From positions 163,098-178,472 of the forward strand of contig MU646967.1 in NCBI GenBank assembly GCA_026770585.1: 15,375 nt of DNA. The letters are read 5' to 3'. The first letter of the stretch is position 1; each line of letters opens with the position of its first letter. Source of the stretch: Baffinella frigidus (taxonomy: Eukaryota; Cryptophyceae; Cryptomonadales; Baffinellaceae). Made by a program: the position numbers and the translations under genes. Positions 1-4,727 of this stretch are shown here, piece by piece. A model generated the notes under the pieces. It did no database searches. It was not told where the DNA came from and saw nothing but the letters and a program-made list of their open reading frames with translations.

Positions 1-104
1 CTTCCCATGCGTTAAAAGGCTTATTCGTTCTCAACAAATCGACCGTATCGTACCGTACGGCGACGGGTTTCGGGGGGCTCTGAGCGTGTCCTGGCTTTCC
101 GCAG

Positions 105-116
105 AGTCCGCTTCGG
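105..116 (+). CDS. Possible micro-exon of the left-hand multi-exon gene
   Basis: A 12-base segment reading S-P-L-R lies between a good acceptor (TTTCCGCAG ending at 104) and a consensus donor (GTGAGC at 117). Its length is a multiple of three, so it would join the next proposed exon at 324 in phase 0. It is too short to prove coding. The sequence before it (1-104) shows no repeat and no recognisable exon. It is proposed only because the same gene uses several tiny exons downstream. Confidence 0.2.
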
Positions 117-174
117 GTGAGCGGGGAGGGTGGGACGCACCGCCCACCGCACGGGTTCCAAAGAGACTCGGTCC

Positions 175-308
175 ACCCCAAACCCTAAACCCTAAGCCCC
201 AAACCCTAAACCCTGAACTCTCAACACTGAAGCCTAAACCCTAAACCCTAAACCCTAAACACTAAACACTAAACCCTAAACACTAAATCCTAACCCTGAA
301 CCCTGAAC
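175..308 (+). repeat. Degenerate CCCTAAA (telomere-like) array, intronic
   Basis: Irregular heptamers with CCCTAAA as the commonest form, plus variants such as CCCTGAA, CACTAAA and CCCCAAA. The array fills most of the interval between the proposed exons at 105-116 and 324-344 and ends in a pyrimidine-rich acceptor (GGTCTTCTCCCAG). The many divergent units indicate old interstitial repeats, not a live telomere end. Confidence 0.9.
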
Positions 309-323
309 TAGGTCTTCTCCCAG

Positions 324-344
324 TCTTTTGCCGATCGCCCCAAG
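324..344 (+). CDS. Probable 21-base micro-exon of the left-hand gene
   Basis: Between an acceptor with a polypyrimidine tract (ending CTTCTCCCAG at 323) and a GT donor at 345 sits TCTTTTGCCGATCGCCCCAAG minus one base at either quote limit; read in phase 0 it gives S-F-A-D-R-P-K. It interrupts telomere-like repeats on both sides and does not itself resemble them. Phase 0 at both ends agrees with the next exon at 539. The function is unknown and the call rests on splice signals and phase only. Confidence 0.4.
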
Positions 345-348
345 GTTC

Positions 349-530
349 CCCTAAACCCTAATCCCAAATCCCAAACACCAAACCCTCAACCCTCAACCCT
401 AAGCCCTAAACCCTGAACCCTAAACCCTCAACCCTGAACCCCAATCCCCAAACCCTAAACCCCAAACCCCAAACCCCAAACTCCAAACCCGAAACCCGAA
501 ACCCAAACCCCCAACACTAATCCCTAAACC
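349..530 (+). repeat. Degenerate CCCTAAA array, intronic
   Basis: Heptamer repeats (CCCTAAA, CCCTGAA, CCCTCAA, CCCCAAA, CCCGAAA) fill the 194-base proposed intron 345-538 almost completely. The intron ends in CCTAAACCTTGAGCAG, so the repeat itself supplies the branch-like CTAAA and most of the pyrimidines before the acceptor. Confidence 0.9.
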
Positions 531-538
531 TTGAGCAG

Positions 539-592
539 GGGCGGGTCCTGGACGTGTCAGCGATGCTGGTGGCCCTCGCCCCCCCAGAACAG
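539..592 (+). CDS. Exon of the left-hand gene (18 codons)
   Basis: This 54-base exon lies between the acceptor TTGAGCAG and the donor GTTGCA. It reads GRVLDVSAMLVALAPPEQ in phase 0 with mostly G or C in third positions (CGG GTC CTG GAC GTG), like the other well-supported exons of this gene. It is unlike the A/C-rich repeats around it. Phase 0 on both sides allows in-frame joining to the acidic exon at 1307. A shorter version of its 3' end (codons for L-A-S-S-E-Q) recurs at 793-809, directly before a decayed exon copy, so the LAxxEQ-VxTVD junction may once have been continuous. No protein family recognised. Confidence 0.5.
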
Positions 593-601
593 GTTGCAAG
601 C

Positions 602-735
602 CCCCTGAACCTTAAACCCTAAACCCTGAACCCGAAACCCGAAACCCGAAACCCGAAACCCGAAACCCGAAACCCGAAACCCGAAACCCTAACCCCCATA
701 CCCTAAACCCCAAACCCCTACCATAAACCTTATAC
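602..735 (+). repeat. Telomere-like array with a pure AACCCGA subarray
   Basis: Starts as CCCTAAA-type units, then becomes an almost perfect run of the variant heptamer AACCCGA (about 626-690) before returning to mixed units. The uniform variant shows local homogenisation by slippage or conversion, not addition of telomere units from one template. It lies in the proposed intron 593-1306. Confidence 0.9.
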
Positions 736-809
736 TGGAAACCCTGAAGCCCTTAATCTCTGAATGCTAACCCCTATATGAAACCTCGTGTCTGGCCTCC
801 TCGGAACAG

Positions 810-834
810 GTGTCGACGGTCGACAAGGGGGACG

Positions 835-836
<2 letters not shown>
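810..836 (+). pseudogene. Decayed copy of the acidic exon (5' part only)
   Basis: After a good acceptor (TCGGAACAG) the sequence reads V-S-T-V-D-K-G-D-A, matching the start of the exon at 1307 (V-A-T-V-D-E-E) but with an internal deletion. It then runs straight into the CT tract instead of the rest of the exon and has no donor. It is best read as one of four copies of the same exon, no longer usable. Confidence 0.5.
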
Positions 837-879
<43 letters not shown>

Positions 880-1036
880 CACTCGCTCTCTGTCTCTCTC
901 TCGCGCGCTCTCTCTCTCGCACACTGGCTCTCTCTCACTCACTCTCTCGCTCGCTCGCTCTCTCTTTCACACACACTCTCGCTCTCTCTCTTTCTCGCTC
1001 AGTCTCTCTCTCTCTCGGTCTCTCTCTCTCTCTCTC
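837..1036 (+). repeat. About 200-base CT-rich microsatellite (polypyrimidine tract)
   Basis: Nearly uninterrupted CT dinucleotides with some CG and CA substitutions. It sits between two broken copies of the acidic exon and ends right where the second copy begins (1039). It generates long open frames of S-L-S-L or R-E-R-E, which are composition artefacts. It may have grown from the pyrimidine tract of a duplicated 3' splice site. Confidence 0.9.
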
Positions 1037-1038
1037 GG

Positions 1039-1107
1039 GTGGCGACGGTCGACGAGGAGGCGGGTGGCGGGGGGGACGCGGAATCAGACGAGAGCAGCGA
1101 CTGGGAC
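1039..1107 (+). pseudogene. Decayed copy of the acidic exon (acceptor and donor lost)
   Basis: Reads V-A-T-V-D-E-E-A-G then D-A-E-S-D-E-S-S-D-W-D, colinear with the intact exon at 1307-1380. The base triplet before it is CGG where the intact copy has CAG, so the acceptor is gone, and the tail lacks the D-D-W/GT donor part (GACTTACAG follows). The frame is still open, so the duplication is recent or was under selection until recently. Confidence 0.55.
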
Positions 1108-1133
1108 TTACAGACACCACGCCTTTCAGAATG

Positions 1134-1298
1134 TCGCAACCAAAATTACTACACAAAGGTTTTACTGTTACGGATGTATAGTAATTTTCGTTGCCGCGTA
1201 GTAAAAGTGAAGCCTTTGTGTAGTAAGTTTCGTTGCCAAGTGTCAAGTGTGTAGTAATTTTCGTTGCCAGGTGTGAAGTGTGTAGTAATTTTTGTTGG
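1134..1298 (+). mobile_element. MITE-like foldback with tandem end repeats
   Basis: Left arm 1134-1170 (GCAACCAAAATTACTACACA onward) is the imperfect reverse complement of right arm 1201-1237. The end motif GTAGTAATTTTCGTTGCC recurs four times, ending near 1195, 1237, 1268 and 1298. An inverted match to the same motif lies at 1485-1505. The related string CAACGAAATTTACTACACA is inside the larger foldback at 3960-4152, so these appear to be one family. No coding capacity. Confidence 0.6.
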
Positions 1299-1306
1299 CG
1301 CGACAG

Positions 1307-1380
1307 GTGGCGACAGTGGACGAGGAGGCGGGTGGCGCGGGGGATGCCGAGTCGGACGAGGGCAGCGACTGGGACGACTG
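1307..1380 (+). CDS. Acidic exon of the left-hand gene (the intact copy)
   Basis: A 74-base exon between the acceptor GGCGCGACAG and the donor GTGCGT. It starts V-A-T-V-D-E-E-A-G-G and continues DAESDEGSDWDD, ending in TG of a split tryptophan codon (phase 2). The exon at 1956 begins with G, restoring TGG, which strongly supports the pairing. It encodes an acidic, Gly/Asp/Ser-rich, probably disordered stretch with a DWDDW motif; acidic Trp motifs of this kind occur in protein-interaction tails, but no family is claimed. It is the only one of four copies (810, 1039, 1307, 1546) with both splice sites. Its acceptor lies just past a MITE end. Confidence 0.65.
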
Positions 1381-1484
1381 GTGCGTGCCTCATAACCTTG
1401 TCTTCAAACCCAGGGGGCGCCTGCCCTGAGAATTCATCGAGCTCATAACCTTCATCTGAGAGAATTCATTAATTGATGCCTTTC

Positions 1485-1540
1485 TGCCAACGAAAATTAC
1501 TACATAAATGCTTTACTCTTACTCTTACTCTTACTCTGAA
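1485..1540 (+). repeat. MITE end followed by an ACTCTT microsatellite
   Basis: GCCAACGAAAATTACTACAT is the inverted counterpart of the element end at 1279-1298, followed by four to five copies of ACTCTT (about 1513-1536). It directly precedes the decayed acidic exon at 1546. A possible acceptor (CTGAAG) is out of phase with the flanking exons. Confidence 0.55.
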
Positions 1541-1545
1541 GAATG

Positions 1546-1592
1546 GAGGCGGGTGACGCGGAGTCGGACGAGGGCAGCGACTGGGACGGATG
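1546..1592 (+). pseudogene. Decayed copy of the acidic exon (3' part, donor kept)
   Basis: Reads E-A-G-D-A-E-S-D-E-G-S-D-W-D-G then TG before a GT donor (GTGCGC), so the 3' half and the split Trp codon match the exon at 1307-1380. The 5' half is missing. The only nearby acceptor (ending 1541) would give an in-frame TGA with the phase of either preceding exon. Two further relics of just the donor region (GACTGGGACGACTG-GTGCGTGCCTCA-like) lie near 1623-1650 and 1755-1785. Confidence 0.5.
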
Positions 1593-1599
1593 GTGCGCC

Positions 1600-1950
1600 T
1601 CATTAACCCCAAACCCTAAACCCTGGACGGGACGACTACTGCGTGCCTCGCAACCTCATAACCGTCAAACCTCATAACTATTAACCCTAAACCCTAAACC
1701 CTAAACCCTAAGCCCTAAACCCTAAACCCTAAAACCTAAACCCTAGACCCTAGACCCTGGACTGGGATGACTGGTACGTGCCTCACAACCTGAGAAACCC
1801 GCTCTTGCCCATAACTTTCGAATCCCTCAGGCTCATAGCCCGGTGTGGGGTTTCGGATGGGCAGATAACCTTGCCACCTGGCGAAATGTATCAACGACGG
1901 GGGTCAACTTCCATCTCTCTAAACCCTGAGCCCTAAACCCGGAACCCGAA
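1600..1950 (+). repeat. Telomere-like repeats with donor-site relics, intronic
   Basis: CCCTAAA units are purest at 1684-1757, with smaller patches at 1605-1625 and 1919-1950. Two degenerate copies of the acidic exon's donor region (GACTGGGATGACTGGTACGT-like) interrupt them near 1623 and 1755. The last patch ends CCGGAACCCGAAACCAG and supplies the acceptor of the exon at 1956. This is the 3' part of the proposed intron 1381-1955. Confidence 0.75.
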
Positions 1951-1955
1951 ACCAG

Positions 1956-2050
1956 GTCGGAGGAGGAGGACGTGACCGCGGTGGAGCAGGAGTTTGCACT
2001 GTTCCTGAAGAGCATGCAGGAGGAGGGCCGCGCTCACTGGGGATCCTCTG
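1956..2050 (+). CDS. Helical exon of the left-hand gene (the intact copy)
   Basis: A 95-base exon with acceptor ACCCGAAACCAG inside telomere-like repeats and donor GTATCG. It completes the split Trp codon, then reads SEEEDVTAVEQEFALFLKSM and on to E-G-R-A-H-W-G-S-S, ending with G of a split codon (phase 1) that joins AC at 2746 to give Asp. The E-Q-E-F-A-L-F-L-K-S-M stretch looks like an amphipathic helix after an acidic linker. Three decayed copies follow (2214, 2457, 2551), all of which have lost the GT donor. No family recognised. Phase agreement with both neighbours makes this a firm exon. Confidence 0.7.
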
Positions 2051-2213
2051 GTATCGCCCATACCCCTGCCACACGCCGGCTAGGGGCTTTTCATTTTATA
2101 AGAGTACTCTCGTTGATTTCTACTTGTTTCAGCCTTTTTCAGGTACAATCACAAAGTTCATCACATGACCCCCCAATTCTGGGGGTCTTGGAACATTGGT
2201 AGTCCACCGAGTG

Positions 2214-2284
2214 GTGGAGCAGGAGTTCGCACTCTTCCTCCGGAGCATGAAAGATGAGCGCCGCGCCCGCTGGGGCTCCTCCGA
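2214..2284 (+). pseudogene. Decayed copy of the helical exon (donor GT changed to AT)
   Basis: Reads V-E-Q-E-F-A-L-F-L-R-S-M-K-D-E-R-R-A-R-W-G-S-S in one open frame, clearly homologous to 1956-2050. The donor position is ATAAGG instead of GTATCG, and the region before VEQ has no in-phase acceptor. Differences are largely conservative (K to R, E to D), which suggests it was translated for a time after duplication. Confidence 0.6.
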
Positions 2285-2392
2285 TAAGGCCTTGGCGCCT
2301 CTTGCAACCCCTCAACCCTAGCCCCCTAGTCCAGCGGGGGTTACTCGTGTTTGGGGTTTGGGGTTCATGATTTGGAGGCTAGGGCATCCTCT

Positions 2393-2425
2393 GGTTTGGG
2401 GTTTAGGGTTTAGGGTTTAAGGTGT
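2393..2425 (-). repeat. Short GGGTTTAGGG patch in reverse orientation
   Basis: A few GGTTTAGGG units stand on the plus strand here, with a looser patch at 2340-2360, inside the intron of a plus-strand gene whose other arrays all read CCCTAAA on plus. It is the one clear exception to the strand rule described in the findings. Confidence 0.7.
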
Positions 2426-2456
2426 CGGGTCCTATTGCAGCCCCCCAGGCACTAAA

Positions 2457-2496
2457 GAGGAGCCGGATGCGGGCCGCGCACGCTGGGGCTCCTCTG
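2457..2496 (+). pseudogene. Decayed copy of the helical exon (3' part)
   Basis: Reads E-E-P-D-A-G-R-A-R-W-G-S-S-G, matching the end of the exon at 1956-2050 (E-G-R-A-H-W-G-S-S). The donor position is GGAGCG, without GT. A pyrimidine-rich CCTATTGCAG lies about 15 bases upstream but adds no matching coding sequence. Confidence 0.45.
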
Positions 2497-2550
2497 GGAG
2501 CGCCCCCTTTGACCATACTAGCCAGTCGAGTCCTGGCTGGCAACCGCTGA

Positions 2551-2570
2551 GACCCACTGGGGGTCCTCTG
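2551..2570 (+). pseudogene. Relic of the helical exon end
   Basis: GACCCACTGGGGGTCCTCTG (T-H-W-G-S-S in frame) matches the last 20 bases of the exon at 1956-2050. The donor position is ATAGCC instead of GTATCG. It is the fourth and shortest copy in this array. Confidence 0.4.
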
Positions 2571-2680
2571 ATAGCCCCCCGATGTGTTGGACATACGGAG
2601 CCGGACGAGGATATGTGTTAAGACACACGGTTGGGGCGCGGCTCATAACCTCTCTGTTGCGGCAGACACGCGGTTGCTAG

Positions 2681-2744
2681 GGCCTCAGCGGGGGCGCATA
2701 CATGTCGGCCGTGCTGGTACTGACAAATAGCTCTCCTCTCGGCA
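2681..2744 (+). repeat. Dispersed repeat R1, copy 1
   Basis: Matches the R1 consensus (GGGGGTGCATACATGGCGGC, then CGTGTTGGTACTGATAACGG and CTCTCTC). Here its pyrimidine-rich 3' end (CTCTCCTCTCGGCAG) directly forms the acceptor of the exon at 2746. Confidence 0.6.
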
Positions 2745-2745
2745 G

Positions 2746-2807
2746 ACACGGCGCCGCTGCAGTCGATGCTGGGCATCCGCGCCTCCGATCGCAGAAGCTG
2801 GGACCAG
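2746..2807 (+). CDS. Exon of the left-hand gene (long version of a tandem pair)
   Basis: A 62-base exon with acceptor CTCTCCTCTCGGCAG and donor GTCATG. With the G carried over from 2050 it reads D, then TAPLQSMLGIRASDRRSWDQ, and ends in phase 0 to join the last exon at 3269. Third positions are strongly G/C. A shorter homologous exon lies 116 bases downstream (2895-2923) with the same entry and exit phases. Both are 2 modulo 3 in length, so either one, but not both, keeps the frame. Function unknown. Confidence 0.65.
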
Positions 2808-3120
2808 GTCATGACCCCTTCTGCCTGCATAAGTTGACAGATGTGGAACAGAGAAAAAAGGTGACAACTCGTGAAGAGCCTGTCAACCTGGCAGAGTCCT
2901 TCGATCGCCGGAGCTGGGACCAGGTTGAGACCCTCTTCTCGCTGCTAAAGTTGACGGATTTGTACCGGAGAACAAAGGTGTCAACTTGTGAATAGTCTGT
3001 CAACCCGGCTGAGGCCTCAGACCCCCCGCAGCTGGGACCATGTCGCCCTCATAGAGACCTTGATTGATTCAAACCTCCGGAATGTCAACTTAAGAATGGT
3101 CTGTCAACCCGTCTGAGGCC
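2787..3120 (+). repeat. Three tandem copies of a ~117-base exon-plus-intron unit
   Basis: The string CTGGGACC recurs at 2798, 2914 and 3032 (spacing 116 and 118). Each unit carries the end of the DRRSWDQ exon, its donor region and then AAGTTGAC...GTGTCAACT...CTGTCAACC...GGCTGAGGCC. The unit thus copies an exon end with its downstream intron and acceptor. Donors: copy 1 and copy 2 CAG-GT, copy 3 changed to CATGTC. Confidence 0.8.
2895..2923 (+). CDS. Possible alternative exon (short version of the tandem pair)
   Basis: A 29-base segment with acceptor AACCTGGCAG and donor GTTGAG. Entered in phase 1 it reads E, then S-F-D-R-R-S-W-D-Q, ending in phase 0 like the exon at 2746-2807. It retains both splice sites and its frame, so it may be a mutually exclusive alternative that lacks the T-A-P-L-Q-S-M-L-G-I-R segment. 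It could equally be a silent duplicate. Confidence 0.4.
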
Positions 3121-3227
3121 GAACTAGAATGCCGAGGCCTTGCATTCCCAACCACGGAGGCAGCCGGGTTGTCAGACTATTCGCAAGTTGTCACACGCGT
3201 TGACTTGATTGATTTTATTGAATTCGT

Positions 3228-3258
3228 GTTATTTTAATTTAATTTAATTTAATTTGGT
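3228..3258 (+). repeat. AATTT microsatellite in the last intron
   Basis: Five to six copies of TTTAA/AATTT end just before the acceptor of the terminal exon and act as its T-rich tract (TTTGGTTTGAACGCAG). Confidence 0.85.
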
Positions 3259-3268
3259 TTGAACGCAG

Positions 3269-3328
3269 GTGATCAAGGACCTTCCGTGGTCCTCGCGCAT
3301 CCTCATCCAGCGCCTCCTCAAGAGCTGA
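3269..3328 (+). CDS. Terminal exon of the left-hand gene, with stop codon
   Basis: After the acceptor GAACGCAG it reads VIKDLPWSSRILIQRLLKS and ends at TGA 3326-3328. Joined to the preceding exon, the protein ends D-R-R-S-W-D-Q-V-I-K-D-L-P-W. Codons are G/C-ending (GTG ATC AAG GAC) in a region that is otherwise A/T- or repeat-rich. The C terminus is basic and amphipathic, opposite in charge to the acidic exon at 1307. No AATAAA follows closely; the first is at 3773-3778 inside an R1 repeat copy. The 5' part of the gene lies before the window. No family recognised. Confidence 0.7.
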   Translation: MIKDLPWSSRILIQRLLKS

Positions 3329-3345
3329 GCTCCACCCCCAGATGG

Positions 3346-3490
3346 CCATCCCTTAAGTGGCCATCCCCTAAGTGGCCATTCTTAAGTGGCTAGTGGGTCA
3401 CATCTCGCCCAGTCTGGTCGTAGGCCCCTTCTTTCATCGTCTGAGGGGGGGTGGGTAGGGCCACTTTAGGGATGGCCACTTAAAGGATAG
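3346..3490. mobile_element. Foldback element with 32-base inverted ends
   Basis: 3346-3377 (CCATCCCTTAAGTGGCCATC onward) and 3459-3490 are reverse complements with about three mismatches over 32 bases. Each arm contains two tandem AAGTGGCCATCCC-like units. The interior is non-coding. It lies 18 bases after the stop codon of the left-hand gene, so it is probably in its 3' untranslated region or just beyond. Confidence 0.65.
3391..3428 (+). repeat. Dispersed repeat R3, copy 1
   Basis: CTTAAGTGGC...GGTCACAT...GGTCGTAGGCCCC. Related copies are at 3583-3635 and 4162-4245, and the GTAGGCCCCTA part alone recurs near 3892. Non-coding. Confidence 0.5.
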
Positions 3491-3582
3491 CTGAAGCTTC
3501 GCCCGGGGGGGGGGGGTGACTCATTCTGTTCCTTTCCCGGAGATGGGGGCGTTCGCGCCCCTCAAGTGGCCGGAGTGTGTCC

Positions 3583-3665
3583 CTCAAGTGGCGGAAGTGA
3601 TATATTTGGCCCCCAGCAGGTCGTAGGCCCCTAAATAGGCCTAAGTAGGAGCGTACTAGGCTGCT
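3583..3665 (+). repeat. Dispersed repeat R3, copy 2
   Basis: CCTCAAGTGGCGGAAGTGAT then CAGGTCGTAGGCCCCTA and AGTAGGAGCGTACTAGG, sharing its order of motifs with the copy at 4162-4270 (TGAGTG...CAGGTCCTAGG...GCCGTACTAGGAGCGAAGTGGC). Confidence 0.5.
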
Positions 3666-3723
3666 CGCCACTTCATGGATAGAGCGAGGAGAGTGTGCAT
3701 GCCATGCTCCCTCTAGGTCCTGC

Positions 3724-3793
3724 TCAACCCGATCCTCCGTAGGGGGGGATACATGGCGGTCGTGTCGGTTTTAATAAACGTCTCTCTATCTCT
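3724..3793 (+). repeat. Dispersed repeat R1, copy 2 (contains AATAAA)
   Basis: GGGGGGATACATGGCGGTCG, then TGTCGGTTTTAATAAACG and TCTCTCTATCTC. The AATAAA at 3773-3778 could serve as a poly(A) signal for the gene ending at 3328. Confidence 0.55.
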
Positions 3794-3959
3794 CCCCCAC
3801 GGCTCACCTTCAAAACCGCGATCCATGCTTTTCATGTCCGGCACCGTGAACGGTGCTACAGGGTTGTCACGCTCGTAAGGCGCCGCACCCTCGTAGGCCC
3901 CTACAGTAGGCCTCTACATACCCCTACTCACACAACATCGACCCCACACCTCAAAACCC

Positions 3960-4152
3960 GGACACCAATTTAATCCCGCCAGGTATTTGATTTAAATGCT
4001 TTGGAGTTCCCCGAATCAACGAAATTTACTACACAATTGGCCAAATCAGTCGTGTCCAGACCTGGACGTGACCAATTGTGTGGTAAATTTCATGTATTCG
4101 GGGAACTCCCAACCATTTAAAACAAATACCTGGCGGGATGAAATTGGTCTCC
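3960..4152. mobile_element. About 190-base MITE-like element with ~75-base inverted ends
   Basis: The outer ends GGACACCAATTT and the reverse complement GGAGACCAATTT start two arms that stay reverse-complementary with few mismatches through CCCGCCAGGTATTT, GGAGTTCCCCGAAT and AAATTTACCACACAATTGG. The centre holds an imperfect palindrome around GTCCAGACCTGGAC. There is no open frame. A clear target-site duplication is not seen. Part of the arm matches the foldback at 1134-1298. Confidence 0.75.
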
Positions 4153-4161
4153 ACTAGGTTG

Positions 4162-4270
4162 CCCCTTGAGTGCCCGGGGGTCACATTTGACCCTCCGCAG
4201 GTCCTAGGCTGTTTGACCCTCCACAGGTCCTAGGTCCTACGTATGCCGTACTAGGAGCGAAGTGGCTACT
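4162..4270 (+). repeat. Dispersed repeat R3, copy 3
   Basis: Two tandem subunits, TTTGACCCTCCGCAGGTCCT-AGG and TTTGACCCTCCACAGGTCCT-AGG, followed by GTACTAGGAGCGAAGTGGC. It begins immediately after the MITE at 3960-4152. Confidence 0.5.
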
Positions 4271-4541
4271 GGCCACTCGAGGAATAGGAGTCAACATGGG
4301 AGGAGGGCGAGGGTGAAGAAGACAGCGCGTGTCGAGGGTGAAGAAGGTTTGCTGGTGATGCGCGCCCCAGCCACAGGAGCGGACTTGAGCGCCAGCGGCT
4401 GGATTACCATAATGGTCAAAGATCAGATGGCTAAAAATCGTACTGGTCAATTCTAAATTTAGATCCGCTTTTTTTTTGGCCCCCTGCAAATTCTTTCGAG
4501 TTGTGCCTACCCAACACAAACTCCATCAAATGCTCACACAG
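4271..4541. other. Region without a supported gene
   Basis: Contains a small duplication (CGAGGGTGAAGAA at about 4308 and 4334) and a run of nine T at 4469-4477. Open frames on either strand lack the G/C-ending codon bias seen in the firm exons. The T run could serve as the pyrimidine tract for the acceptor at 4541. Confidence 0.4.
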
Positions 4542-4727
4542 CCGCCGCAACCGGGAGGATTTCTCCCCCCCAAGACTCCGCCAAACATGCAGAAGCTCTG
4601 GTTCACGGAGTGGATGTCCCACGTCCTGCTCGGCACGCCCCCGCGCCCCCGCCCCCAGAGGGGCCCGGACCCCCTCCTGACGGAAGAGTTCCATCATCCT
4701 ATCTGGATGCACCACACGCGCCTCTAG
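4542..4727 (+). CDS. Possible terminal exon of an unrecognised gene
   Basis: From an acceptor-like CTCACACAG to TAG 4725-4727 the plus frame encodes a proline-rich start (P-P-Q-P-G-G-F-L-P-P-K-T-P-P), then MQKLWFTEWMSHVLLG, then T-P-P-R-P-R-P-Q-R-G-P-D-P and L-L-T-E-E-F-H-H-P. From about 4572 almost every codon ends in G or C, the bias of the firm exons in this window. The overlapping minus frame (part of a 262-codon open frame, 4431-5219) is weaker in this respect, though its end also looks helical. No upstream exon was identified and no family recognised. It may be the last exon of a gene whose other exons I could not place. Confidence 0.35.
   Translation, partial: PPQPGGFLPPKTPPNMQKLWFTEWMSHVLLGTPPRPRPQRGPDPLLTEEFHHPIWMHHTRL

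Noticed and set aside
778-1254. Ser/Leu-rich proteins on plus and Arg/Glu-rich proteins on minus across the CT tract
   Set aside because: All three plus frames and the minus frames are open simply because CT/GA repeats contain no stops; they are composition artefacts.
175-1757. Functional telomere or chromosome end
   Set aside because: The heptamers are degenerate, interrupted by coding-like segments, and followed by genes. The array orientation changes strand within the window.
2702-2995. 97-codon plus-strand ORF as an intact gene
   Set aside because: It runs through splice sites and intron parts of the tandem unit in a frame that does not carry the D-R-R-S-W-D-Q exon consistently.
2787-3120. 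CRISPR-like array
   Set aside because: Only three units of ~117 bases with diverging copies, exon sequence inside, and a eukaryotic context.
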